From NCBI RefSeq assembly GCF_031143425.1, contig NC_090441.1, positions 218,918,928 through 218,982,927 of the forward strand: a stretch of DNA of 64,000 bases. Reading direction: 5' to 3'. Every line of letters begins with the position of its first letter. Positions within the stretch are counted from its first letter, which is position 1. The notes under the pieces were generated by a model, which searched no databases, was not told the origin of the DNA, and saw only the letters and a program-made list of their open reading frames with translations. This DNA is from Pleurodeles waltl. Lineage: Eukaryota > Chordata > Amphibia > Caudata > Salamandridae. Below, in pieces: positions 22,368 through 34,238 of the stretch. A program made the position numbers and the translations under genes.

Positions 22368-22739
22368 TGTAGTGAATCCTAGTTTGTTTTACTGGGATAC
22401 AGGAGTTAGCTCAGCCTTTGGCTTGCAGACTCTTGCCCCCGTCACCTAGTGACTTTTAACCTACTTAGCTTGCTCTGTCTTAGCCCATTTATTTAATTAA
22501 TTCTTTTAAGATGGCTGCCTTGTTTACATTTAGGCCATTTGTTATGGTTTGCATTATCAGTGCCACCGCACTAAGGCGTCAAGATCAAGCGAAAAAGACA
22601 AACAAACTGCAGGTGTTCACATTAGGCACTTTCCCTCTTCACGCTTTTGAGGGAATTGTTTATATTAATTACCGTCCCAAGCATGCCTTGTTATCTATTG
22701 TTTGGGAACAAACCTATGTTAGGGTTCCAAGTAGATCTG

Positions 22740-22747
22740 TATAAATA
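22740..22747 (+). promoter_or_regulatory. TATA box of the plus-strand LTR
   Basis: TATAAATA lies about 370 bases into the LTR and about 410 bases before its AATAAA signal, a normal U3/R layout. The minus-strand LTR has TTATAAAAA in the matching place (28297-28289). Confidence 0.6.
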
Positions 22748-23149
22748 CTCCACACTTTAACAGATAGTCAGAGGGATTCCGACCAGATGCCATCGCTGCC
22801 ATCGCTGCTATTGATGCTTCACGTCGCCTTGACGCTGACCCAGTCTTCGTGTCCCTGTGGAGTCTGAGCTAGAGACCTCATTCCAAGGTAACAAGGGTTG
22901 GGAGCTCTTCTCATGGACATGGCATTGGCAGATTAGGTCTAACACACCTAGCTCTCTTCTAGGTTAGAGATCAGGTACATGACATTAGGGTATTGAGACA
23001 TATTTCATTTATCATGTCTGTACATGATATTGCAAGATGGTGGGAGTCTTCATATTAATGACTTTCGTCTTTACCATTCTATTTCTTGCACTGTTCATTA
23101 TCCTAATCATTGCAGCCCATGCAACTTACTGCAGATTGCAGTTGTGTTA

Positions 23150-23155
23150 AATAAA
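23150..23155 (+). terminator. Polyadenylation signal of the plus-strand LTR
   Basis: AATAAA is followed within 20-30 bases by a T-rich stretch (CTCCTTTATTGCTTGTGTGTG), as expected of a cleavage site region. Confidence 0.5.
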
Positions 23156-23370
23156 ACGTATTGAAACTTTACTGCATCTCCTTTATTGCTTGTGTGTGAT
23201 TGAGACATGTTGTTAATGTGAGAAAGGAGTAATCTCCCTTTAACCACAACACTCCCTGAGACGGCACACTCTTGTGTTCATGTGTAAAGGCTGACACAAA
23301 TCACCTTTTACTGTTTGGGTTCTTGGTGAGGTGCTGCTTGTGAGCCGGAAGGGTTGGGACAACAGTTACA

Positions 23371-25980
23371 ACTTGTTGTAGTATAGGCATAGTCGCCTAC
23401 AAACATAAGTACTGTCATCCTTAAACCAGCAGTCTTGCCGAGAGCAAGAGTCCAACTCTGACAATAGCAGGTTGTGCTGAGCCATCGGTATACATGACTC
23501 TTTGATATTGATCAATAGGCAGTGTATTTGCCGGAACCAGGTATTCAAGTTTGTATTGCAAAAACTCTTGAGTTTGTAATTTTGGGTCAAAAATATAGTC
23601 TACATCAGTGGCTGTCAAAGACGTTGCCCATTGAATCCAGCGTGGATGTAGTGCTTTAGCGTTTGGAACACAGGCTTTAGTACCAGCCTCAAGGGCTGGG
23701 ATCGGAGAGACGACAATAATGCATTTGCCTTGGGCTAAAGGTCTTTCCTTAATGACGGCCATCTGAACAGCAGTGAGAATGTTCTCAGTGGGAGCAAAAC
23801 GTTGTTCTGCTACAGAGTACAAATGTGATTTGTATGCTATCGGGACTGTCTCACCATCATTGAAAGTTACATAGGTGAAACCAATGGCAGCAGCAATTAC
23901 TCTGATGACCAGGGGCCAGATGTAGCAAATTCCGGATTTGCGACTCGCAAATTGCGAGTCTGAGCGACTCGCAATTTGAGAGTTGCAAACCCAGATGGTG
24001 GATGGTGTCCCTGACACCATCTGCGAATCGGAAGGGGGTCGCAAAGACCCACCTCATTAATATTAATGAGGTGGGTCACAATTTGTGACCCCCATCCGAT
24101 TCGCAGCATTCACAGGGATGGTGGCCTGCTGGAGACAGAAGACCACCATGTCTGTGACTGCTTTTTTTATAAAGCAGTTTTTTTTTTTTGTATTGCAGCC
24201 TGTTTTCCTTAAAGGAAAACGAGCTGTAATACACACGAAAAAATGAAACATTTTTGTTTCATTTTTTCAGAGCAGGCAGTGGTCCATGGTCCATAGGACC
24301 ATGGACCACTGCCTGCTCTGAAAAAATGTTTTCAGAGATATTCACAAATTCATTTGAAATGGGTGCTAACTTCTAATTGCTTTGCGAACGTGTTCGCGGT
24401 CACAAAGCAATTCTACATCGGGATGCAAATCGCAAATAGGAAGGGGAACACCTCTTCCTATTTGCAAGTTGCATTCCCATTTTGCAAGTCGGTAACCAGG
24501 TTACCGACTCGCAAAATGAGAATGAGCATCGCGATGTGCGTTTTGCATGGCGCAAACAGCAAACTTCGCTGTTTGCACCATGCAAAACGCTTGCTACATC
24601 TGGCCCCAGATGTGTTTTGTTGTCCCTTGTGTGTAAATGTTGTGCTGCAAGCATGTCTGTTTGCAAAGCTCTAAGAATACGTGTGTGTTCGACTGCCTAA
24701 AATTTACTGGAAAAGTCGGGACGTATTAAGTCATATAATGGTTTTATGCGTGATGCATAATCAGGTATGTAGGTTCTGCCAAAATTTAGAAAACCCAACG
24801 GAGATTGGAGTTTCTTGATTGTATTTGATGGTTGTAACTGTGTTCATGTTTCCAAGAATTGTGGCGCTAGGCTCTTTCCTTCACTTGATAGCTCATATCC
24901 CATAAACAGGACGCTAAGGAAGGCTATTTTTGTTTTTTTTAAATTAAATTTGTAGCCAAATTTGGCAAATCCCACAACAATGCAAGCTACTCGTCTTAAA
25001 TGTTGCAGCAATTCATCATCCATGAGACAGATATCATCTACATAGGACAATGCTTCAGGGTCTATGTCGTGCAATATTGAAGTCACACGAGACGCAAACA
25101 GTCCTGGACTGTTCTTGTACCCCTGAGGTAAATGACAGAATTTTTTCTGGGACTCTAGTGCGCTGAAACTTGTTAAGTCTCTACTCTTAAGTGCTATATT
25201 TTGGCAGAAGAAACCATTGGAAATATCCGGTGTTGTTTTGTATTTTCTACGCACTATGTTGCCCATAAGTGATGTGCTATGTGAGTTTTGTATAGCATAT
25301 GTGCGTGTATGACTATTTAAGTGTCTGTAGTCTAAAACTATTCTATATGAATGGTCCGGTTTAGCTACTGGAAATAATGGATTGTTCATTGGTGAGACAC
25401 AGGGTTCAATTATGCCCTGGTACTCTAGTTGTGTGAGGATTTCCCTCACGGGTGCTTTAGCTTCGTGCTTTATTGGTTATTGGGGTTGTGGTTCATTTTT
25501 TATAGGGATTACATGATAGGTGGAATCTTTATCCCATCCTACATGGTTGCAACATAACGCGGGTGCCTGCGCCAATGCCCAATCGATGGCGTAGGATTCT
25601 GAGAGCTCATCGGGAACAAGGGGCGAGAAAGAAGGTTTAATAACATCTTCCCCATATGGGCAGGCACAGACAAATTCAGATGGCCAATCCCTTTCAGCAA
25701 GTAGAATATCACAAATGTTAACGACGCGGTCCCAAAAGATTGCGTCTATTGTGCGCTCGATGTCTCCTATCTGTAGCGTTACTTTGTACACCCTATTGGG
25801 CGTGGAGACACGCATGTCCTCAGTCTCTACTTGTAAGAAGTCATCAGTTGCTTTTACCTCCAGATGCTCTAGAAGATTCAGGCAAACTATTGTGACCTCT
25901 GCCGTGCTGTCTAATAGCGCTAGTGCCCACGTCTTGTTCTTCAATAGAGCCCTCTTCCTGAATGGCATGTTGATTTGCAA
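23371..25980 (-). pseudogene. pol: Foamy-like pol: protease, RT and RNase H (minus-strand provirus)
   Basis: Protease and RT form one frame from 25980 to 24844 broken by a single TAA at 25479-25477. The protease active site reads ALLDSTAEVTIV, with D-S-T where D-S/T-G is usual. RT shows all three catalytic regions: TPDISNGF (motif A), LPQGYKNSPGLF (motif B) and SYVDD (motif C, near 25050). The connection domain and RNase H (YTDGSAQPA near 23490) follow after a stop at 24844 and an inserted 0.7-kb element (23913-24606). The frame ends near 23420 and pol similarity stops at the plus-strand LTR. Integrase is absent. Confidence 0.75.
23913..24606. mobile_element. 0.69-kb terminal-inverted-repeat element in RNase H (CAG duplication)
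   Basis: Ends are GGGCCAGATGTAGCAA and its complement. CAG at 23910-23912 and 24607-24609 is the 3-bp target duplication. The plus-strand pol at 6050-6090 supplies the uninterrupted site. The interior contains long inverted segments, including a perfect hairpin near 24270-24320 around CAGTGGTCCATGGTCC and a run of GCGACTCGCAA-type repeats. No coding capacity. The 3-bp duplication and hairpin build suit a Harbinger-type MITE. Confidence 0.8.
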
Positions 25981-25989
25981 CCACTGCCA

Positions 25990-27404
25990 CCTTTTTCTTC
26001 TTGAATTGTGGTTTTTGTTGGGGAAGTTTCTCTTCTTTTTTAACAGAAACCTCTGATGAGTGTTGTGATTCCTGTCTTGGTTTCACGTACTCAGTTCTCC
26101 ACTCTGACGGCCCACCTCTCTCACTGCGTTTGTCCGGTGAGTCCTGAAGGGAACGAGATTGGCGTGTATCAGTATATTGATATCTGTCAGGTGTTTTTAT
26201 ATTATCTCTTTTTCTGAGGTTATACCTATTCTGTGGGGTGTCCGTACAAGGAGATTCTCCCCTTTCTTTTTTGGGTGTTTGTTGATTTTTATCCTAGCGT
26301 TTCTTATTACCCTCAGGTGCTTGCTTGGTAGGATCTTTATTAGATTTACCCTGAAGTTGTGGTTTCGTGGGTCTGGCCCCCAGACTATCTCAACCAATAC
26401 TAGAGTAGGGCTCTGCGATAATCTTTGACAGCTCACATTCTTGTCCTGATGAGGAACATCCTGGAGCCGCATGCACACTGCTAGTGCAACTGCTTCCCCT
26501 TTAAGGTTACTTAATATAATTGAAGATACTGTGGCAAAATTGCCCATTAATTGCATCCCCAAATCCAAGGCTGGGGCAGCCCCGTATTCATCTTGAATTT
26601 GTTTGAACATTTCCAGTAAATTGGCAAGTGTCAGTGTACCGTGTGCGGTAGTATAGAGCGTGGCAAATACCATGCCTCAAGAAATGCAGTTATCTATTGT
26701 GGGAACCATCCCAAATGGCAAGCACATAGTTAATATTCTGTGTTTATCCTGAGGTCCCGTATGGGGAAATACTGCTTCCAGTGCATTTATTTTTTGAGCT
26801 AACCAAAACGGAATTTCTTCTCTTTTGGCAGGTACATTACCCATGATCGAATGTACAGTAGCAGGATTAATGCCTGGTGTAACTGCATGTGGTTGCGCTG
26901 GTGCAGCAGGGCTGGGTTTGTGTTTAATGTTTGCATTGCAAACTGTACAAATAATCTGTATATCCCTGTCAGCTCAGCGTATAAGCGGCAGACTTCAGCT
27001 ACCGTTTGGTTCGCTACTGCAGGGTGAGGTGTATAAGTGGCCAATAAAGGCCAGGTAGGTCCACCATTTCTTAGCGGACCTAACCTAACTTGTAAAATTG
27101 TGTGGGGTAGGGCACCATCAAGCCAATTATTATGTTCTTGATAAGATAATGGTATCTCTAAATATGCATATGCTCTGTATTGTGCAGGTACGTTTCCAAC
27201 TGTATAGTGATGAATGTTATGAGTATTCCCATCAGCTGCTGGAAATGTGACCCAAGAATAAAAAAGTTCTGTCCTATAGGCTTCGTGAGCCTCAACAACA
27301 AATGTAACTGGACCCCCCTGGGCTGTTAGGCCATGTGCTAATAAATGTACAGCAAGGGGTGGTCGCACATTAACTGCAATTGCTACCCATTGTGGGTTTG
27401 CCAT
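25990..27404 (-). pseudogene. gag: Foamy-like gag, broken
   Basis: The start ATG at 27404 (MANPQWVAIAVN) is about 210 bases after the candidate primer-binding site. The first frame runs to 26799. The protein continues in another frame with a stop near 26675 (26673-26197, including a segment starting FATLYTTAHGTLTLANLL), then through a Lys-rich region to the start of pol. No Cys-His zinc knuckle is visible, which fits the foamy-virus group, whose Gag uses basic boxes instead. Assignment rests mainly on position between the leader and a foamy-type pol. Confidence 0.6.
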
Positions 27405-27617
27405 AATGAATGGTACTTTTGTTCAGAGATAAGCACACCAAGTGGGTATTATCCTTTTATTGGTTCAAGCTTGAACAACCTACAGCATCAGTTAGGCACT
27501 CCCTACGTAGCTGAGGAGGAAAATCTTCAATACCACGGACGTCTCCGTATATAGTACTAAGGTGTCTTTGTATGAAGTGACACAGAGATATTCAGGAGGA
27601 CCCGAAAAATAGAGCCT

Positions 27618-27638
27618 GACCAAACGTTGGCGGCGCCA
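27618..27638 (-). other. Candidate primer-binding site (lysine tRNA type)
   Basis: Read on the minus strand the site begins TGGCGCC and continues GCCAACGT. The lysine-tRNA(1,2) site used by foamy viruses and others begins TGGCGCCCAACGT, so this is that site with a short internal change. It lies between the LTR homology and gag, where such a site must be. The exact LTR end cannot be checked because the other LTR of this provirus is outside the window. Confidence 0.45.
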
Positions 27639-28627
27639 CGTCGCGTAGGCTCTCATTATTCTAATGAGACTACAGGATTTTGAGCAGCAGAATTGCCTGC
27701 GGTGTGGGACGACTAAGTCCAACCCACTGCTGCTGACACCTGTCGCTCCAAATCTGGGTTTTGCTCCGGCTAACTAGCAGTGCCTCATCTGTACTCACGA
27801 GCAGGGATGATTGGGCAGCCGTGCGCATGACAAAATTGACTCCTCAGGGAAATCGTGGTCACTCAGGTCTCATCCGTTTCTCTAGGTTACATTAGTCTCA
27901 CATATACAAGAAAAAACAGAGGCAGTATACGGTTCAATAAGATTTTAATGAAGCAACTGCATCTTAGATAATAAAGCATGTACTGCAATAGCCAGGATGA
28001 TAAAGCATAAGAGGATTAAAATTGTGACCAAGAGAGTAAAGCATAGAAATAATGCTACCATATTATCACTAGAATGTAAGGTGCTAATTCCTACCTAGGC
28101 TATGTTAGAGCACAGCATGTTAAGCTCTAGTTCTGCCCTTCAGGTTCCCCAGGGAAGGCATCATCCCCCAAACCTGAGCAAAGGCCTGAAGTCTGCATAA
28201 GCAGCTGTAGCGAAGCATTCAGCAATCAGCATACAGTCGTGGTCATCTGGCTGGAATCTCCCTCTAATGTGTTTGGGACAGGGAATTGTTTTTATAATAA
28301 AGCAGCTGATGTGCTGAGAACATGTCCCTACGTAAGAATGTGTATGTTTCTATGGACACCAGAGCCAAAGCATTACCACGTTTTACTTGGAACCTATCTA
28401 TACTGCTGCCTTGAGAAAAGCACAGAGTGAAAGAAATGTATTGTTTAAGAACGCAGTTCTGGCCTAAGCAAAGAACAGCTTGGTAGAGAAAATAAAACAA
28501 GACCACAAATGTGGCTATTGTTAAAATAATAAACAAAGCTAAATAAAATATATCTAGGGTAAAGTGCACAGCTGTAGGCCTAGTATGTTAAAATAACGTG
28601 CATGGAGCTATAACTAAAATGACTACA
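27639..28627 (-). repeat. 5' LTR of the minus-strand foamy-like provirus
   Basis: Read on the minus strand it starts TGTAGTC at 28627, with a TATA-like TTATAAAAA at 28297-28289. It aligns with the plus-strand LTR at 22368-23364 in the blocks AGAGGGAGATTCCAGCCAGA, TGCAGTTGCTTCATTAAAAT and TAGCCGGAGC. The end is set by the candidate primer-binding site. The LTR interrupts a gag frame of another element (28628-29290), so the provirus inserted there. Confidence 0.65.
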
Positions 28628-29290
28628 CAACAATAGGGTAAGAAAAGCCCCTGCGGATCCCCTAAAGATATCAGAGTATACCTTCCCTCTACCTCAAAGT
28701 GCTTCCACAGACCCGCTTCAGGGACCAGATTCATATGGAGAGCAGACTCATACCCCTTACACCACAACAGTATGTCATCCTCCCTCTTGTAATCCTTCAC
28801 AAGGTCCTCAGGAATGTGCACCCTCCTCTCAGCTTGCACTGGGGGATTGCTGTCACCATCCCTACTAGACTTGCTCCTCTGATCCAGCTCCCTCAAGCTG
28901 AGCTCATGAGCCAACAATAACTTTTTCTCTTCTATGGCCATCTTCATTTTCTCCAACTCCAACTGGTGAGCCCTCTCTGCCTGTCTGTCCTGCAGCTCTT
29001 CAGGAGTCAGACCCTTGGATGACGCACTGCTAACCACCCTGGAGACCCTCTCCCTGGATATAACAGGCCCACCCACTCCACCATTGTGGATGGATTGCTC
29101 TTCCTCCTCTTCATCCTCCTCCTCCTCCTTTGTGTGCCCCTCAGCCTCCTTGGCTGTTACCCAGGCCCTCAGTGCCTTTTGCAGCTCCTCCTTCCTGGTG
29201 GAGCCCTTAATGGGACAAGCAAGGTTTGCCTCAATTGGGCAACTGCCTCAACTGGGCAACTGTATAGCTCTCCAGTTTCCCTAAATCAAA
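28628..29290 (-). pseudogene. gag: gag N-terminal part of another gypsy-type element, cut by the foamy-like LTR
   Basis: The minus-strand frame starting upstream of 29076 has an initial Lys/Glu segment, a run of Glu codons (29100-29140, a GAG/GAA microsatellite), a charged coiled-coil-like helix (LELEKMKMAIEEKKLLLAHE) and then a segment like the capsid start of Gmr1-like Gag (VKDYKREDDILLWCKGYE). The last ORF codons before its stop at 28588 are LTR sequence of the foamy-like provirus, so the rest of gag lies beyond that insertion. The LTR at about 29590-31260 is its likely 5' LTR. Confidence 0.55.
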
Positions 29291-29589
29291 AGCAGCTCCA
29301 GCTGATGCTTCTCCAGATTGAGATGTGTAAAGTTTCAAAGGCAGGAAAACAAGTTCCCAAATGGAGTTCAAAAGTCAATCAAGGATTACCACAAACTAGA
29401 AGTAGGGAAAAATCCAAAAAAGAGAAAAAAGCTAAAATCACAAGGACAAGTAGTATGTGGTCACGTAATGGTCTGCACTGAAAACAGTAGTGTACACTTA
29501 ATCACTGTATGTCAAGTACAAATACAAGTCCAATCCCAACCACTGATCACTAATGTTCGAAATGGGGTCTTTGGTTGGCAATCAGATTA

Positions 29590-31260
29590 CCCCCCCTCCA
29601 AGCAAGGGCACCTTGGGTCCAGGCAGGCTTTGTGTTGATTTTCCGTGCCCAGCGATGTTGCGTCAAAATCCGGTTGCACAGTGTCAACAAACCGTGCTGC
29701 GTCGGGGCTTGCGTCATTAACAGCAGCCGCTGCGGGTGTTGCGTGTCGTTTCTCCAGCCAGGTTGCGTCGATCTTCCAGGCGTGATGCCGGTGGAGCATC
29801 GATGTTACCCACGAGGCAGGCAGCACGGCGTTTTTCAGCTGTGAGGCAGGTAGTGCGTCGTAAGTTTCCCTGCACGGCGGTCTTTGCGTGGATTTCTGTC
29901 CTTTTCCACCAGCTGCACCTTTCAAGGGCCCAGAGATAGGTGAGGGCACCACTTGGCAGGCAGGACTCTCAGCAGAAAGTCCAAGTGCTGGCAGAGAGAA
30001 GTCTTTGATGTCCTTGAGACTTCAACAACAGGAGGCAAGTTCAGTTCAAGCCCTTGGAGATTCTTCACCAGTGGGAAGTCACACAAAAGTCAGTCTTTGT
30101 CCTCTCTCAGGCAGAAGCAGCTACTGCAGGCTAACCCAGCACAGTCACAGGCAAAGGGTCAGTACTCCTCCTCCAGCTTCCAGTTCTTCTCCGTTGCAGA
30201 GGTTCCTCTTGGTTCCAGAAGTAATCTGATTTTCAGGGGGTTTGGGTGCTCTTCTTATACCCCTTTCTGTCTTTGAAGTAAGCCTACTTCAAAGAGAAGC
30301 CTCTATTGTTTTCAAGATCCTGCCTTGCCCAGGCCAGGCCACAGACACACACCAGCGGGTCGGAGACTGCATTTTCAGGTGTAAGTGACCACTCCTCCCC
30401 TCCCCTCAGCCCAGATGGCCCATCAGGATATACAGGCTACACCCCTGCTCCCTTTGTGTCACTGTCTAGAGGAGAGGTGCAAACAGCCCAACTGTCAAAC
30501 TGACCCAGACAGGGACTCCATAAACATGCAGTCACAGAATGGTTTAAGCAAGAAAATGTCTACTTTCTAAAAGTGGCATGTTCAAACACACAAACTAAAA
30601 AACAACTTCACTAAAAGATGTATTATTAAATTGTGAGTTCAGAGACCCCAAACTCCATATGTCTATCTGCTCCCAAAGCGAATCTGCACTTTAATCATAT
30701 TTAAAGGCAGCCCCCATGTTAACCTTTGAGAGAGACAGGCCTTGCAACAGTGAAAAACGAATTTGGCAGTATTTCACTCAGGACATGTAAAACACATAAA
30801 TACATGTCCCACCTTAACATACACTGCACCGTGCCCATGGGGCTACCTAGGGCCTACCATAGGGGTGCGTTACATGTATAAAAATGGAAGGATTAGGCCT
30901 GGCAAGTGGGTACACTTGCCAAGTCGAATTGGCAGCTTAAAACTGCACTCACAGACACTGCAGTGGCAGGTCTGAGACATTTTTACAGGGCTACTAATGT
31001 GGGTGGCACAACCAGTGCTGCAGGCCCGCTAGTAGCATTTGATTTACAGGCCCTGGGCACTTTACTAGGGAATTACTAGTAAATCAAATATGCCAATCAT
31101 GGATAAGCCAATGTACACATATAATTTATAGAGGGAACACTTACACTTTAGCACTGGTCAGCAGTGGTAAAGTGTCCAGAGCAAACACAACAGCAAAAAC
31201 AGAGTCCAGCACACAGAAACAACCTGGGAAGTAGAGGCAAAAGGTTAGGGGAGACTATGC
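29590..31260 (-). repeat. LTR of the gypsy-type element (approximate ends)
   Basis: This long non-coding block lies just upstream (on the minus strand) of the gag fragment, separated by about 300 bases of leader. Toward gag it contains a G-run (complement of TTACCCCCCCTCC, 29588-29600) and GC-rich stretches, and it becomes AT-rich toward the far end. A plausible TATA-type GGGGTATAAGAAGAG reads on the minus strand near 30260. No second copy in the window fixes the ends, so the boundaries and the LTR call are inference. Confidence 0.4.
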
Positions 31261-31732
31261 CAAATATGCCAAGTCTAACAACCTTAAGCACAGAACTAAA
31301 TAGATATTATCCATGGGCCACAGACAGTAGCTACCGGTTGGTTTTTCTGCTGAATGATATTCCTTCCACATGGTCATCCCCTGATGTGTATGGTGCCTCC
31401 TGTGCCATGTGTATAGAGATGTGGAATCAAAGGTCCTGGCAGCTGTCATCTGTGAGAAAATAAAAGGCATCACTGCAGCAAGGCAGAACTGCTGGTTTAG
31501 CAGCTAGATCACAGTGGTAGGCAGCCAAGTTGTCACTGCGGAGGCCAGCATCCACTACATGGACCCCAGGACATTTTGGATCACCCCCACCTATTGTCAA
31601 TCATGCTGGTGCCAGTTTGGGAGTGTAATTGATTGAGCCTCTGCCTCAGGACACCATCAATGTTGACCAGGGACTGCTGCAGTGGGTCACTTCGTTGGCA
31701 GCAGAGTTGTCTTTATTCAGACTGAGGAACCT

Positions 31733-32071
31733 CTAGACTCCCTCTAAGCTGCCTGCCATGGTCTCCAGCCCCACCCACACCTGCTGTGCCGGCTCCCGCT
31801 GGACCCCTACTGCTGTTTTCTGAAAGATAATGCCCGGGTACTCAGAGTCCAGGGCTGTGGCTGTACTGGTCGGTGATGAGTATTGGTTGTTGGGAGGTTC
31901 ATGTGGATACCCCGCAACGCTGTGTGTCCTCCCTGCGACTGGAGATGGTGTCTGGATGGCACCCAGGATATCCTGGAGAGTGTCGGCATTGATGGTCTGC
32001 AGCTGATCATCCAAATCATCAGAGAAATACATGACAGGCAGCTCTGCAGGAGGTAAGGCATCATCCTCTGC
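31733..32071 (-). pseudogene. Harbinger MYB-like protein, C-terminal exon
   Basis: From an acceptor-like ATTGCAG near 32072 the frame stays open for about 110 codons to 31733. It begins acidic (EDDALPPAELPVMYF), has a helical stretch (DDLDDQLQTINADTLQDILG) and ends QQVWVGLETMAGSLEGV. The composition and the partner transposase exon nearby suggest the second exon of a Harbinger DNA-binding protein. The identification is tentative because no SANT fold is in this piece. Confidence 0.4.
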
Positions 32072-33859
32072 AATGGTATAGTGGAATTTCAATCTTGGAC
32101 TATAGTGGTTGTTGAGTCATCGTGTTCTCTATACTGGTGCCTCAGTGCCATCGTCCAGACCCACACACGAAGGCACTCATTGATGGGCCTCTACTGGCAC
32201 ACTGTGCCACCTGAGCATAATTTTATTCAGTCACCACCTGCACAATCTGCCAGTTCACATTTCCCAGTTTGTTATACCCACCTTGCATTCCTTACATTGG
32301 CCTAGTATTTATGTGCCCCTGTAACACCTGTCACTGCATGTAGTTGACATTCCATGTGTATTGTAGGGGAGTGCGGGGAGCTCCTCTCAGCTGGCGGAGC
32401 TAATAGAGTTCGTCCAAAAACTCTGCTAGCCCCGCCAGTGGAGCGGAGCTCACCCGGTGTGCCCTGCAGCCCAGTTATGGGCTACACAGTGCAAGCGCAG
32501 ACAGTCTGTGCTGTGTAGCCCCGAACTGGGCTGCATTGCGCACCTGAACCCGAAAGCAGGGAGCAGAGGCCAGAGGGAGGCAGCCAGACCATTGCGGACT
32601 CGTCAGAGGATGACGAGGAGGACCCCCTGGAAGAACCCGGTAAATCCTTGTCTCTTCTTTTTTTGTTGTATGTACACACCAACGCACAAACAAGGACTGA
32701 AACAGCAGCTTTCACTGCCCACAGCCCTGGCCTAAATTCAGGGCAGTAGGCAGTGAAAGATGCCGTATCAGGCCTCTTGTGCACCGGCTTGTCCTGTGTG
32801 CAGTGCACACGGGGCAGGCCAGTGCACAACAGGCCTGGCAGCTTTTGCTGCACTATGTGAAATGGTGTGTCAAAACACTGTGTTGAAGGAAGGGACTCCC
32901 TTTCTGTTGTCTGTGTTCACAGGTAACTCCCATGGTGGTGAGTCATGTGATGTATCCCAGACTTGAAAAATTGAGAAATATAGTCAAATTCATACCTTTC
33001 AAGATCATTTGTATCAAGCAAAATTATATTTCGTCATCATATACATACATCCCATCCAATGTGCCCACCTCTTTGTGGCACACAAACCACCCTATCAGTC
33101 CTCCACAGCTTTAGGCTATGCAGCAAGGTTTAGCCTCAAGCACTCAGTACATCTCACTGGACAGGCCTCCACACAGTAACCTTGGGAATAATGTGTCTGT
33201 CTTGGAGCAATGCTGCACATTGTCTGACAGTGCAAGCAGAAAACCCGGGACATTGAATCATGTGGTAAGTATGTCCTACACTGTCCCCAAGCAGTGTGGC
33301 AGTGTAGTGTGGTTAGTGTACCAGTTGCACCGTACAGCACAAGACTCCCACATATCCCAAACCCTTTGTGTACTGGCAACATAGTGGACATAGTGCACTG
33401 CCATGTGTACACTATCATGCCCCACATTGTCATCCACTCACTACACTCCCCATGGCAGTAGCTATTGAACAACAGTGATTCCAACTCTCACTGCCAAATA
33501 TGTGGGAATGGAGCACGCAACGTACCCAGCCCCAGCTACATGTAGGAACTTTTGACATGTATCAGTCAATAGCAGTCATAAACAGACAATAGATGAGCAG
33601 GAGAGTTTTGTCTCCTCAATGGCTTCTTGACTCTCCTTACTGGTGATAAATCACAATCTTCGTGGCATTGGCACTCACAAGTATGACTAATAGTAAGTCT
33701 ATCACCTGTTTGTGTAGTATAGCGTCAGTCAAACCTAAATCCAACTTCCGTGTATATTGGCAAAGTGTATGAGTCAATCAAGACACATAGAACATATATA
33801 AGTGTGGGACCATCACCTGTCATGTCTATGTACTTATTGTACCCCTCCTTTCTTTGTAG

Positions 33860-34238
33860 CTGACCAAGGATATTGTCTGCACCCAGAGGCGATGACTCCT
33901 TATAAACACCCCCAAACGGAAGTCCGGCGGAACTTTAATCATGTTCTAAGCAGGATCCGGTCCATAGTAGAATAGACTTTTGGAGTCCTCAAGTCCCGCT
34001 TCAGTACTATGTTTGGGGCCATTTGCTGTACTCGAAACCAATGCTATGCGAAATCATACTTGTGTGCGGCATAGTGCACAATATTTGTGTGCGGACACAT
34101 GTACCATGGGCCAATGCCAATGAGGAGCAGGAGGTGCCCGGCGAGGAAGATGAGGAGCAACAACAAAATGTCCCATCAGTAGTAGCAACACGGCAGAGGG
34201 ACTATATAGTGCAAAATATTTTCACAAATGTGTGAATG
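33860..34238 (+). pseudogene. Harbinger-like transposase, C-terminal exon
   Basis: After an acceptor TTTCTTTGTAG at 33849-33859 the frame reads DQGYCLHPEAMTPYKHP, then RIRSIVE, a TAG, and TFGVLKSRFSTMFG, the conserved last catalytic block of PIF/Harbinger nucleases. A frameshift near 34015 moves the reading to 34023-34235, with LCEIILVCGIVHNICVRTHV and an acidic tail. Stop plus frameshift make it a pseudogene. It is only distantly like the 19203-19609 exon, so it is a different Harbinger family. Confidence 0.7.

Larger units (their letters stand above)
22368..23364 (+). repeat. 3' LTR of the plus-strand foamy-like provirus
   Basis: The LTR starts TGTAGTG right after a purine tract. It contains a TATA box at 22740-22747 and a polyadenylation signal AATAAA at 23150-23155. 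It aligns in the opposite orientation with 28627-27639 in several blocks: around AGAGGGATTCCGACCAGATG downstream of the TATA box, around the AATAAA, and at a GAGCCGGAA segment near 23342. The right end is not exact; ACAACA at 23359-23364 is my best choice because it gives nearly the length of the other LTR (989 bp). Blocks are diverged, so the two proviruses are not one recent insertion pair. Confidence 0.7.

Noticed and set aside
23245..23251. CACAACA as the right end of the plus-strand LTR
   Set aside because: It mirrors the TGTAGTG start, but similarity to the other LTR continues beyond it through CTCCCTGAG and GAGCCGGAA, so the LTR must be longer.
32457..32735. Possible small host exon with acidic segment and splice donor
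   Set aside because: No partner exon, conserved domain or start could be supported; it lies in a Harbinger remnant, so it was only mentioned there.
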